A stretch of 13,947 bases of DNA from Promethearchaeota archaeon (GCA_019894815.1 JAGXNU010000032.1:1-13947); one strand, 5' to 3'; shown: positions 1 to 7,363, numbered from the stretch's first letter. A program made the numbers and translations. The notes: generated by a model not told the origin, from the sequence alone.

Positions 1-509
1 TTTCAGAATACAATGGGACTGATAGGGCTTCTCATATTAGAGATAAACTTGTTGAGATGGTGCACCTGAATGAAACTCTTTATAGTTGTGGGATTGCATG
101 TAGTTCTTTAGGTTTTCAGAGAGAAGCAGGAAATTATGAAATGGATATGCTCTTAGCTAATGTATGTAAACAAAATGTAACAAGATTTCCTTATGAAATC
201 GGGAGATTAGCAGAGGATATAGCAGGAGGAATTATTTGTACTTTACCTTCCGAAGCAGATTTTAAATCTAAAGAAGTTGGACCGTTGTTGGAAAAATACC
301 TTACGACATGTGAAGGAATATGCGTTGAAGATCGTTATCGAGTATTAAGATTTATTGAGAATTTAACGATGGGTGTTTCTTCTGTTAGTTATAAAACGGA
401 ATCAATGCATGGTGCGGGTTCACCACAAGCTCAGAGGATAATGATATCTCGACAAGCTGATTTAGAAGAAAAGAAAAACCTAGTTAAGAAAATTCTTGAT
501 GTGGAATAA
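1..509 (+). CDS. abfD: 4-hydroxybutyryl-CoA dehydratase, C-terminal part (gene begins before the window)
   Basis: The reading frame is open from the first bases (codons in phase with position 3) through the Met at 57 to a TAA at 507-509, so the gene enters from the left. The visible 168 residues match the C-terminal region of the HpaB/AbfD flavoprotein family: HLNETLYSCGIACS, LLANVCKQNVTRFPYE, LAEDIAGG and TESMHGAGSPQAQR. These resemble 4-hydroxybutyryl-CoA dehydratase more than 4-hydroxyphenylacetate hydroxylases. The family enzyme carries FAD and a [4Fe-4S] cluster and converts 4-hydroxybutyryl-CoA to crotonyl-CoA by a radical mechanism. It acts in aminobutyrate fermentation and in archaeal hydroxybutyrate carbon-fixation cycles. 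The Glu of TESMHG has 35 residues after it, which fits the catalytic Glu455 of the roughly 490-residue Clostridium enzyme (numbering from memory). The cluster ligands should lie upstream of the window. Direction of use, fermentative or assimilatory, cannot be told here. Confidence 0.9.
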   Translation, partial: SEYNGTDRASHIRDKLVEMVHLNETLYSCGIACSSLGFQREAGNYEMDMLLANVCKQNVTRFPYEIGRLAEDIAGGIICTLPSEADFKSKEVGPLLEKYLTTCEGICVEDRYRVLRFIENLTMGVSSVSYKTESMHGAGSPQAQRIMISRQADLEEKKNLVKKILDVE

Positions 510-547
510 GAAAATATTAAGATCTTTTGATTCAATAAAACTCAGAA

Positions 548-560
548 TTATATTATAAAA
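548..560 (+). promoter_or_regulatory. Candidate TATA box for the tldD-tldE operon
   Basis: The 77-bp gap after abfD contains ttatattataaaa, ending about 26 bp before the tldD ATG. An archaeal start site about 25 bp downstream would leave almost no leader. No good Shine-Dalgarno precedes the ATG, which agrees with a leaderless or nearly leaderless mRNA. The region is so AT-rich that the match is only suggestive. Confidence 0.4.
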
Positions 561-586
561 TTATACAAAAAATAAGCGAGAATAGA

Positions 587-1969
587 ATGAGTGAGAAATC
601 CTATAATGAAATTTTTTCTAATTTTGAGGAAATTTCAAATAGTTTCAATAGAAAAAACCAATACTTTGACATTCTGTATGACTCATTTTCATCAATAAGG
701 ATTGAGAAATCTCCCTTTACTGAAGATATTTCTGTAAATTCAAAGAAATCTGGGATTGTCGCTAGAACATATACTGGTACCTGGAATGAAATCGCATTTG
801 ATAATTTCTCTGATTTAAAAAATATAAAAAATTCATTACCCAACGTAGTAAATAAAGGTGAAGAAATCGCTGAATTTAATGGTTGGAAGTTTAATAAAGA
901 AATCAATCCGAAGATAAATCTTAACAACATACCTTTAGAGGAAAAGATAGAAAAAACTAGACAAATTCAAAAATTTCTCCAAAATTACGATAAAAGAATT
1001 GCGATAGCTAGAGTGTTATATAAGGAAACACATACTACACGCATATTCGTAAACAATGAGGGATGTCAATTACGACAAGTTATCCCTCGTGTAAGGCTTT
1101 GGATTTACCCTATAGCAAAAAGTGGCGTGAAAGTTGAATATGACTATTTTTCTGAGGGTGGTGAAATGGGATTTGAAATCTTTGATGAAGTAACAGATGA
1201 TAAACTAGTGCAAATAGCGGATAACTCTATTGACATGCTCAATGCTAAAAACGCACCGGCGGGGAGATTTCAGCTAATCTTAGATCCGGGCATGGCAGGG
1301 CTTATAGCTCATGAAAGTTTTGGTCATGGATTGGAAGCTGATCAAGTTTTACGAGGGAGAAGTTATCTAATAGATAAAAAGAATAAGAAAGTTGCATCAG
1401 ATATATGTACTATATGTGATACACCTAGTCTTGAGAATCAAATTGGCTCATACTTTTTTGATGATGAGGGTATAAAGGCAGGTAAAAATCTTCTTGTTGA
1501 AAATGGAATATTAAAGAACTATATATATGATAGAACAAGTGCTTCAGTTTTAAATGGAATCCCTCAAGGAAATGGAAGAAGAGAAAGTTATGCTCATACG
1601 ATACACCCAAGAATGTCAAATACCTATTTTGAGCCAGGAGATTATGATCTAGAAGATATGATGTCTGAAGTCAAGGAAGGAGTTATGATCGTTAAATCCT
1701 ATTTCGGAATGGAAGACCCTTTAGCTGGTGGTTGTCAATGCGTTTCCAAGAAGGGATATTTAATTCGAAATGGAGAAAAAACACAATTATTAAAGGGTAT
1801 TGCTCTAACTGGTTATGTATTAAAGATATTGCAGAATATTGAAGCGATAAGCAAAGATAAAACGGATTTACATGGTGGAACATGTGGTAAAGGTCACGCT
1901 GACTTGGTTCCTGTTACTGATGGGGGAAGTTATCTTAAAATAAAAGAAGCTTTAATTAGTCCTGGGTGA
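587..1969 (+). CDS. tldD: TldD-family metalloprotease, catalytic subunit
   Basis: A 460-residue TldD-type subunit. The zinc protease motif HExxxH is present as HESFGH at residues 242-247, followed by GLEADQVL. The C-terminal family block GGTCGKGHADLVPVTDGG (about 430-447) supplies Cys433, at the place of the third zinc ligand of E. coli TldD. The N-terminal ~200 residues form the usual alpha/beta domain. Length fits the family (about 450-480). TldD pairs with TldE/PmbA; in E. coli the heterodimer degrades unfolded peptides threaded into a central cavity, matures microcin B17 and removes the antidote CcdA. Archaeal pairs are probably cytosolic peptidases with unknown natural substrates. The tldE partner starts 10 bp downstream, so the pair is an operon. 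No small peptide precursor or modification enzyme was seen nearby, so a RiPP role is not supported. Confidence 0.93.
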   Translation: MSEKSYNEIFSNFEEISNSFNRKNQYFDILYDSFSSIRIEKSPFTEDISVNSKKSGIVARTYTGTWNEIAFDNFSDLKNIKNSLPNVVNKGEEIAEFNGWKFNKEINPKINLNNIPLEEKIEKTRQIQKFLQNYDKRIAIARVLYKETHTTRIFVNNEGCQLRQVIPRVRLWIYPIAKSGVKVEYDYFSEGGEMGFEIFDEVTDDKLVQIADNSIDMLNAKNAPAGRFQLILDPGMAGLIAHESFGHGLEADQVLRGRSYLIDKKNKKVASDICTICDTPSLENQIGSYFFDDEGIKAGKNLLVENGILKNYIYDRTSASVLNGIPQGNGRRESYAHTIHPRMSNTYFEPGDYDLEDMMSEVKEGVMIVKSYFGMEDPLAGGCQCVSKKGYLIRNGEKTQLLKGIALTGYVLKILQNIEAISKDKTDLHGGTCGKGHADLVPVTDGGSYLKIKEALISPG

Positions 1970-1970
1970 T

Positions 1971-1975
1971 GAGGT
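1971..1975 (+). promoter_or_regulatory. Shine-Dalgarno site of tldE
   Basis: GAGGT lies in the 10-bp gap between tldD and tldE, four bases before the ATG at 1980. It supports that start and translation as the second gene of one mRNA. Most apparent first genes in the window lack such a site. Confidence 0.65.
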
Positions 1976-1979
1976 AAAA

Positions 1980-3308
1980 ATGTCAAATGAGAAAATTGAA
2001 TTAATTGAAAAGGTATTAAGAGCGAATAAAGTTCAAGAATATGAAATTTATCTAACAGAAAGAAAAGCTTATGAATCAATTTTTTTAAAGGAAAAAGTTG
2101 ATAAAGAGAGGGATGTTAGTAGTTTTGATTATGTATTGCGAATCCTCAATCAGAGAGGAAACAAAACAGGTATTGGAATTGTTAAGGGAAATTCTCTAAA
2201 ACCTCAAGAAATTGAACACAATATTGATACATGCAATAAATTGTCTAAAATTAATATAAGCTCTAAATATTTTTTTCCGAGTAAGTCGCCTGCACAGAAA
2301 GTTTCAACTTTTGATAAGAATATCATAGATGATCCTTTAAATATTAAAAATGATTTAGTAAAGGAACTTTTATCAGAGATCCAACAAAAAAACGATGTTA
2401 CCCCAACGTTTGGGCGTTTCCGTATTCATATCGATAATAAATATCTACGAAATAGCAACTCTATTGATATTGAGACACAAAAAACATATTTTTTTATTGA
2501 ATTCTCCTTAAAAGCTCAACAAATGGGAAAATTATCTGAATTTTGGCCATTTATTTTTATCAAAGACAGAAAACAATTAGATTTTCCAAAAAGAATTGAA
2601 AAATGGGCAAGACTCGCTCAAGATACCTTAAAGGCAAAGCTTCCTAAACCTTCAAAAGATGCTATTGTTATTTTTTCACCTCAAGTATTACACGATGCTA
2701 TTAATCCCGTAGTTGAATTACATGCTTCAGGAAAAGCATTTCATGAGAAGGTTTCCCAGTTTAATATGAATGAAGAAGTAACCTCTGATAATATTTCGAT
2801 GTATGATGATGGTTTATTAGAAGGATGTCTTGCTGTTAATGGATGGGATGGTGAGGGAACACCGCATCAACGGAATGCAATAATTAAAAAGGGAAGTTTT
2901 CAACAAACTCTCCTTGATCAGAAGCATGCCATCTTAGAAGATACAAAATCAACTGGAAACGGGCTAAAAAGTGTTGATGGATCAATCATTAATGGGATAA
3001 GTAATCTTGAGATCTCACCAGGTAATATGACGCTAGATGAAATGGTTTCAAACATCGATCAAGGTTATTTTATTGAAGCATTTTCTGATTTAAATCCAAG
3101 CGAATTAACAGGAGATTTTGGAGCAGAAATAAGAAATGGATATTATATCAAAAATGGTAAAATCGACACTCCAATAAAACTAGGAAATGTCAGCGGTAAT
3201 GTTATAAATATGATTAAAAATTGCCTATACATTTCAAAAGAACGAGAATTCTTTGCCAATAATCTTTTACCTTACATGGCCTTTAAGAACCTTACGATAT
3301 CTTCTTAA
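1980..3308 (+). CDS. tldE: TldE/PmbA-family partner subunit (non-catalytic)
   Basis: A 442-residue protein of the same superfamily as its upstream neighbour but without an HExxxH motif, as expected of TldE/PmbA. Family features in the C-terminal half include GEGTPHQRNAIIKKG, an STGNGLK-type segment, an NLEISPGNMTLDEM block, then TGDFGAEIRNGYYIKNG and GNVSGNVINMI, which match the closing beta-rich domain of PmbA. In characterised pairs TldE encloses the proteolytic chamber with TldD and is required for activity although it lacks the metal site. The start at 1980 is supported by GAGGT four bases upstream. The gene ends facing the DUF362 gene, 64 bp away. The N-terminal ~200 residues are Lys- and Asn-rich and poorly recognisable, as is common for this subunit. 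Confidence 0.9.
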   Translation: MSNEKIELIEKVLRANKVQEYEIYLTERKAYESIFLKEKVDKERDVSSFDYVLRILNQRGNKTGIGIVKGNSLKPQEIEHNIDTCNKLSKINISSKYFFPSKSPAQKVSTFDKNIIDDPLNIKNDLVKELLSEIQQKNDVTPTFGRFRIHIDNKYLRNSNSIDIETQKTYFFIEFSLKAQQMGKLSEFWPFIFIKDRKQLDFPKRIEKWARLAQDTLKAKLPKPSKDAIVIFSPQVLHDAINPVVELHASGKAFHEKVSQFNMNEEVTSDNISMYDDGLLEGCLAVNGWDGEGTPHQRNAIIKKGSFQQTLLDQKHAILEDTKSTGNGLKSVDGSIINGISNLEISPGNMTLDEMVSNIDQGYFIEAFSDLNPSELTGDFGAEIRNGYYIKNGKIDTPIKLGNVSGNVINMIKNCLYISKEREFFANNLLPYMAFKNLTISS

Positions 3309-3316
3309 CCTTAATT

Positions 3317-3338
3317 GTATTTCTTATCTTTTCTATTT
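3317..3338 (+). terminator. Pyrimidine/U-rich terminator tract after tldE
   Basis: The sequence eight bases past the tldE stop is T-rich (tgtatttcttatcttttctat) without a stem. Archaeal RNA polymerase commonly terminates at such U-rich tracts. The position between convergent genes supports the reading. Confidence 0.45.
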
Positions 3339-3341
3339 GAT

Positions 3342-3374
3342 AAAAAAAAAAATAAAACTAATTTCAGTTTTATT
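3342..3374 (-). terminator. Hairpin plus U-tract terminator of the DUF362 gene
   Basis: On the minus strand a perfect 9-bp inverted repeat (AATAAAACT, 6-nt loop, AGTTTTATT; plus-strand 3351-3374) is followed directly by nine more T (complement of A-run 3342-3350). The stem starts within the TAA stop codon (3373-3375). It has the form of a bacterial intrinsic terminator, though the stem is nearly all A/T and so weak. The U-run alone could suffice in an archaeon. Confidence 0.6.
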
Positions 3375-4578
3375 AGAAGAAGGATGGTTCACCTTCGAAA
3401 ACTTTTTCTGAAGGTTTCATTTTTGCGGTTTCTTCAGGAGATAAAATTTCGATTAATTCATAATCAGAATTTCCCCTTCCCATTTTCTCAAGAAATCTCA
3501 CAGTTTCGTAGGGGTCCTTGTAAGGACCATGAAGTCGTGTGAAAGGATGAATATCCTCGTTAGGGTCTAAATTCACATGTTTCAAAAAGGGGGGGATATT
3601 TTTCTCAATGATCTCCTCTTTTTTAATGAGATCTAACGTTGCTGTCTCGATCGCAACTATATCCTTTGAACCTAACACCCCAATATCATTTATGATAGGT
3701 GGTTGGATAACCCCCACGCAGTCGCAAAACGTGGTAATCTGCAGTGCAAAATTTAAGTAAAACACTTTCTCAGGTTTAAATGTTTCAAGTACTTTATTCG
3801 TTGAAATTGCCATCATTTCTTGAAAAGCAGAATAACTCTCTCGTGGTAGTTTTACAGCTCCTATATCAAGATCCAATTCTAAACAAGTAAGGCATTGATG
3901 ACAGTCATGATAGTTTCTTATAAGGTTATCATACGTTTCATCATATCGTAGGGCTCCATAGGGACAAGCCTCAACCAGTTTTTTGGCATGTTCAGGCGAT
4001 CCTTTTTCTTTATCCCAGTATTTATCACGTTGAGCCACAGCATGAATTTTCATCCATCGAGAAGGACCAGAGTAACCTCCAAGAGCAAGATTCTTAATAG
4101 CGCCTCCATAACCACATGCTCCATGTCCTTTGGCATGAGTTAAATCTATTAATACGTCAGCATCTTTAAGAACACCACCCATATCGAGTTTATCAAATCC
4201 TTTGAAATTAATTTCTACAGGGGTAGTATAGCCATCTTTAACACCAGCAATCGGGATAATAGGACATCCGCAAGTTTCTTGGGTATATCCTCTATTTACG
4301 GCATTATAAACCGCTGTGGGATTATCTGTAATGAAAGGATATGCCCCTGTCTTCTTGATAGCATCAACAATACGACGTACAAAGAAAACCGGAACAGTTT
4401 GATAACCAACATTAAAACCCAGATGCATTTTTATGGCGACCTTATCTTTTTTTGCTATTGGTGTTTGTTCAATTAATATATCTGTAATCTTATCTACTTT
4501 CGCAGCAAAAGAGGCAATTGGTAAAAGTTTCCCCTGTTGAACCGAACCGAAATAAACCTTTGATTTTGTAGAACTCAT
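3373..4578 (-). CDS. DUF362 iron-sulfur protein with a one-cluster ferredoxin insert
   Basis: A 401-residue DUF362-family protein. The family core shows as MHLGFNVGYQTV (about 51-62), DVLIDLTHAKGHGACGYGGAIKNLALGG (about 141-168) and NDIGVLGSKDIVAIETATLDLI near 297-318. A ferredoxin-like insert contains Cys205 (CPYGAL) and Cys226, Cys229 and Cys232 (CxxCxxC). Those four are the ligands expected for a single [4Fe-4S] cluster; the other half of a two-cluster ferredoxin is absent. Further Cys at 103, 105, 155, 285 and 287 may add redox or metal sites. No signal peptide or membrane segment is evident, so it is probably cytosolic. The biochemical role of DUF362 proteins is largely unknown. The gene stands alone, convergent to tldE and divergent from the zinc-ribbon gene, so the neighbourhood gives no functional clue. 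Confidence 0.85.
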   Translation of the reverse strand: MSSTKSKVYFGSVQQGKLLPIASFAAKVDKITDILIEQTPIAKKDKVAIKMHLGFNVGYQTVPVFFVRRIVDAIKKTGAYPFITDNPTAVYNAVNRGYTQETCGCPIIPIAGVKDGYTTPVEINFKGFDKLDMGGVLKDADVLIDLTHAKGHGACGYGGAIKNLALGGYSGPSRWMKIHAVAQRDKYWDKEKGSPEHAKKLVEACPYGALRYDETYDNLIRNYHDCHQCLTCLELDLDIGAVKLPRESYSAFQEMMAISTNKVLETFKPEKVFYLNFALQITTFCDCVGVIQPPIINDIGVLGSKDIVAIETATLDLIKKEEIIEKNIPPFLKHVNLDPNEDIHPFTRLHGPYKDPYETVRFLEKMGRGNSDYELIEILSPEETAKMKPSEKVFEGEPSFF

Positions 4579-4746
4579 AATCCTAATATTTTTTCATAAA
4601 ATTTCATACACTTAAAATTTGTTCATCAAAAATAAATTTGAAGGTTATAATTAATACTGTTATATTTAATACAATAAAATATTTTAACTTTCAATTATTC
4701 TAGTTAAATATAAATCTCATAAAAAATACTCGTAAAATTTATTGCT
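4579..4746. promoter_or_regulatory. Divergent promoter region, DUF362 gene / zinc-ribbon gene
   Basis: This 168-bp, very AT-rich spacer must hold both promoters. For the zinc-ribbon gene, ttaaatataa at 4704-4713 lies 34-43 bp before the ATG and would give a leader of roughly ten bases; no Shine-Dalgarno is present. For the DUF362 gene, the minus-strand aaattttatga (4594-4604) is a possible TATA element for a leaderless start, somewhat close to the ATG. No convincing operator dyad was found between them. Confidence 0.4.
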
Positions 4747-4977
4747 ATGGCACGCTGTCCGGAATGTGGAGGATTAATGAAATACCATTCAGCTATAAAA
4801 CAAATCGTTTGTCAATCATGTGGTCTCTCGGTAACTCGTCATGAATTAGATAGTGTTTGGAAAAAAGTTAGGGGTGAAAATGTCCCAGAAGCAGATGATT
4901 CACAACGAAAAAAAAATAGACGAAAAGAGTGGTTAGAATGGTATTCGGCATCAAAGAATGATAAGAAAGAAATGTGA
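4747..4977 (+). CDS. Small zinc-ribbon protein, function unknown
   Basis: A 76-residue protein with one zinc ribbon: Cys4-x2-Cys7 and Cys22-x2-Cys25, with knuckles CPECGG and CQSCGL. The spacing resembles TFIIB- and TFS-type ribbons. The rest is a highly charged tail (residues ~34-76) with RKKNRRKEWLEWYSASK, probably helical and basic, which could contact nucleic acid or RNA polymerase. It is too short to be TFIIB, TFS or a complete polymerase subunit. The compact ORF, the fitting Cys spacing, an upstream TATA-like box and a T10 run directly after the stop together support a real gene. It is transcribed alone; the flanking genes are on the other strand. Confidence 0.8.
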   Translation: MARCPECGGLMKYHSAIKQIVCQSCGLSVTRHELDSVWKKVRGENVPEADDSQRKKNRRKEWLEWYSASKNDKKEM

Positions 4978-4987
4978 TTTTTTTTTT
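4978..4987 (+). terminator. T10 terminator abutting the zinc-ribbon stop codon
   Basis: Ten consecutive T follow the TGA stop (4975-4977) with no gap and no stem. This fits a U-tract archaeal terminator. It sits in the 76-bp convergent gap before the end of orc1/cdc6. Confidence 0.6.
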
Positions 4988-5053
4988 ATTAGTTAAAAAC
5001 GCCTTATTAATGATTATAAGATGAAGTTGAGCTTTTTAATTCTTTTTCTGATA

Positions 5054-6247
5054 TTATTTTGTAAATTTTCTTTCAAAAATATCTTCTAATAATTCTGCTA
5101 ATTTTCCTGCCGGAATATCTAATAGAGTTATTTCTAAATGCCTCCCACGAGTAGCATCTTCTATTCTTACAGTTTTAGAAGCGATTATTTTAAGTTGGGC
5201 TAATTGGCGAACATATTTTCTAAAACTCATTTTTACATGAGGTTCTACTGAATAAGATTCACAAATCGATTGATATTCTTCAAAAGCATCATCTACCAAT
5301 GCGAATGGGGTGCCATTGTTTATTAATGTTCTTACAATTCCTAATAATGCTAAAAGTTCTTGGTCTTTTAGACCATCAATAATGTCTGCTCTAAATGTTG
5401 GATATACATCATCAGAAGCTTCTCTGATTATCTCAGCGGTAATGTGATCAAAACCTTCCTTATCACAAAATAATCCACTTTTTCTTAAGATTTCGATCCC
5501 ATGTCTCATGTTCTTGTTTTCAACGACAATTTGAGCAATCATGGTGACAAGATCCTCATCTATCACGTCTTCCTTTAAAGCAATCTCACTTCTATATTGT
5601 AGGATCTTCATCGATTCTTCGAAATTATATGGTTTTAATTCAATTTTCTGGTTTAATCGGCTTAAGATTCTTTCACTTTCAATCCTCATCCAATCTGTCC
5701 CCCTACAAATTAGAAGAATTGACAGTTTTGCATTTTGATGTCCAAAGGTTTCTGCGATATTTAAAAAAGCTAAGATTTCGTCTGGTTTAAGTAGGTGGAC
5801 TTCATCAATGATTAATAGCATATAACCTTTATCTCGAATTAGTTTAGTGAGGATTAACTTTAATGCTTCGTCATCTGAATACCCTCGTCCTGAACCGTGA
5901 GTATATTTGGCGAGGAGTTCTCTAATGATCTTACTTTTAGATCGGAAATTGATACAATCAAAATACTCAAGAAAGAGGTTTACATCCTTTTCAATTGCAA
6001 TTGTATAAAAATTTTTACCAAAATACCGCGCTGTACATGTCTTCCCAACTCCACCCTTTCCTAATATTAAGCAATTAATTGAGGGTTGTTCCTCTTCTTC
6101 AAGTATTCTCCTATAATTAACTATTAATGTACTTACCTCATCTTCTCTACAGAATAGCTTTTCTGGTACAATACTCTTATCAAGAGAACTTAATTGCCGA
6201 AAAACTGATTTTTTCATAAATTGTTTTCTAAATGCATCTTCATCCAT
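5054..6247 (-). CDS. cdc6: Orc1/Cdc6-family AAA+ replication initiator
   Basis: A 397-residue AAA+ ATPase of normal archaeal Orc1/Cdc6 length. An N-terminal IVPEKLFCREDEV segment (~26-38) precedes Walker A GKGGVGKT (63-70) and Walker B LLIIDEVH (144-151). A candidate arginine finger is Arg197 (ILSRL), and the sensor-2 helix is MRHGIEILRKSG (247-258) with Arg248. Residues ~295-397 fit the winged-helix DNA-binding domain. Family proteins bind origin recognition boxes and load the MCM helicase. The sensor-1 strand reads LLICRGTDW (178-186) where archaeal Orc1 usually has an SND-like motif, so this may be a divergent paralogue. The gene is followed by the convergent zinc-ribbon gene and preceded by xerA. 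No GC-rich origin box was found in the flanking spacers, so an origin here is not supported. A mobile-element initiator is the alternative. Confidence 0.85.
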   Translation of the reverse strand: MDEDAFRKQFMKKSVFRQLSSLDKSIVPEKLFCREDEVSTLIVNYRRILEEEEQPSINCLILGKGGVGKTCTARYFGKNFYTIAIEKDVNLFLEYFDCINFRSKSKIIRELLAKYTHGSGRGYSDDEALKLILTKLIRDKGYMLLIIDEVHLLKPDEILAFLNIAETFGHQNAKLSILLICRGTDWMRIESERILSRLNQKIELKPYNFEESMKILQYRSEIALKEDVIDEDLVTMIAQIVVENKNMRHGIEILRKSGLFCDKEGFDHITAEIIREASDDVYPTFRADIIDGLKDQELLALLGIVRTLINNGTPFALVDDAFEEYQSICESYSVEPHVKMSFRKYVRQLAQLKIIASKTVRIEDATRGRHLEITLLDIPAGKLAELLEDIFERKFTK

Positions 6248-6382
6248 ACTAAATCGATTTATTAAGAATTAATTGTGAATGTATAAGTAATAATGGTAGA
6301 AATTAAGTTTAAATTTTCTTATTCTTATGAACTTATCTTGTTTTTTTTATAAAAATAATTTTTTAGAATTAAAAATTTCTCC
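6248..6382. other. Very AT-rich spacer between xerA and cdc6
   Basis: These 135 bp have few G or C. They contain the cdc6 promoter, three CTTAT copies at 6318-6322, 6324-6328 and 6332-6336, a T8 run near 6341-6348 and the xerA terminator signals. No origin recognition box and no ORF are visible. Such composition would allow easy unwinding but does not by itself mark an origin. Confidence 0.3.
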
Positions 6383-6391
6383 TTAGAAATT
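6371..6391 (-). terminator. Hairpin over the xerA stop codon, followed by T-rich sequence
   Basis: On the minus strand AATTTCT, loop AAGG, AGAAATT (plus 6374-6391) form a perfect 7-bp stem that includes the TAA stop, followed by TTT and then further U-rich sequence. The layout repeats that at the end of the DUF362 gene. The stem is short and AT-rich, so it may only assist U-tract termination or protect the 3' end. Confidence 0.4.
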
Positions 6392-7306
6392 ATCTGAATT
6401 GTTTAATGGATGCATCGTTGAATACGATTGTTTTAGTTTCGTGATGTCGTTTTTTGCATAAATACGTGTAGTGTTAGGACTTGAATGTCCCAAGATGTCT
6501 TGGAGCTCACTAATATCCATTCCTGATCGTCTGAGGTGTGTTGCACCAGTGTGCCTAAACACATGAGGTGTCACAATCTTTGAATTAGGAAACCCACATT
6601 TTTCTTTAATAGATTTTATATCCCCTTGTATAATTCGAGGACTTAACTTCTGATTTCTCGTATTTACTAACAAAAAGTCTTCAGAATCATAAGAAATTCT
6701 ATCTTTAAGATACTCTTTGGAAATTTCAAGTGTTCTATTATCTACAGGGACAATCCTTTCCTTATTACCTTTTCCCCTTAAGCGTATGTATCCTTTATTA
6801 AAGTCGATATCGTTTATTTTAATATTACATAATTCACTCACTCGAGCCATAGTAGAATAAAGCAATCTTATAGTTAAATAATATCTCTGGCTTTTTTTAG
6901 AGTTGAATAAAGTTCTATCTTTTAATTTTTTAAAGATCACATCGACATCTGAAAGATCAAGAAATTTAGGTAGGGCTTCCTCAAGTTTTATCTTGGGAGA
7001 CTTAATCGTACTCATAGGGTTTTTATCAATGAACTCGTTAAGGGTCAGAAATTTAAAATAGGACCGTAACGAGGCAATTTTTCTGCCAATCCCTTTTTTT
7101 GTATACCCCTTATCTTTGATTTTCTTTAAAAATAACCGAATCCTCTGCCTAACCATAGGAGAATTCATATCAATATCCCCCACTAAACTTATAAATTTAT
7201 CAAGATCATATTGATATGCTTTAATAGTTGATGTTGCACATCCCTCTTCTACTTCTTTGGAGATTAAAAAATCTTCAATGAAGTCGGAGAATTTGCACTC
7301 TACCAT
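6383..7306 (-). CDS. xerA: XerA/XerC-D-type tyrosine recombinase
   Basis: A 307-residue tyrosine recombinase with an N-terminal SAM-like core-binding domain (~1-95; FIEDFLISKEVEEG, TIKAYQYDLDKF, YFKFLTLNEFIDKNP) and a complete catalytic domain. Active-site residues are Arg155 (ARVSEL), Lys179 (RGKGNKERIVP), His248 and Arg251 (HVFRH), His274 (LGHSSPNTT) and nucleophile Tyr283 (RIYAK). Length and layout fit Xer recombinases, which resolve chromosome dimers at dif in bacteria and in some archaea. The neighbour is the replication initiator, and no phage or transposon genes are visible, so a housekeeping role is more likely than an integrase role; integrases share the fold, however. A 48-bp near-palindrome lies immediately upstream and may be its target or operator. 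No Shine-Dalgarno precedes the ATG, suggesting a leaderless mRNA. Confidence 0.88.
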   Translation of the reverse strand: MVECKFSDFIEDFLISKEVEEGCATSTIKAYQYDLDKFISLVGDIDMNSPMVRQRIRLFLKKIKDKGYTKKGIGRKIASLRSYFKFLTLNEFIDKNPMSTIKSPKIKLEEALPKFLDLSDVDVIFKKLKDRTLFNSKKSQRYYLTIRLLYSTMARVSELCNIKINDIDFNKGYIRLRGKGNKERIVPVDNRTLEISKEYLKDRISYDSEDFLLVNTRNQKLSPRIIQGDIKSIKEKCGFPNSKIVTPHVFRHTGATHLRRSGMDISELQDILGHSSPNTTRIYAKNDITKLKQSYSTMHPLNNSDNF

Positions 7307-7315
7307 AATGAATAC

Positions 7316-7363
7316 AATATTATTGTGATATTACATAATACGAAGTAATATCGAGATAATATT
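7316..7363. promoter_or_regulatory. 48-bp interrupted palindrome upstream of xerA
   Basis: The arms are aatattat-TGT-gatattac and gtaatatc-GAG-ataatatt around a 10-bp spacer (7335-7344): 16 of 19 arm positions pair. The inner left arm (7327-7334) lies 21-28 bp upstream of the xerA ATG, where the TATA box of a leaderless minus-strand gene should be. It could be an operator for self-control or a recombinase binding site. The GATAT...ATATC polarity recalls archaeal dif sites, but the central spacing is longer than in those sites. Confidence 0.55.

Noticed and set aside
3315..3542. 75-codon plus-strand ORF after tldE
   Set aside because: It overlaps the 3' end of the DUF362 gene on the other strand and includes the terminator region; product is low complexity.
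6248..6382. Replication origin next to cdc6
   Set aside because: The spacer is AT-rich with three CTTAT copies, but no origin recognition box or repeated G-run motif is visible. AT content alone is not evidence in this genome.
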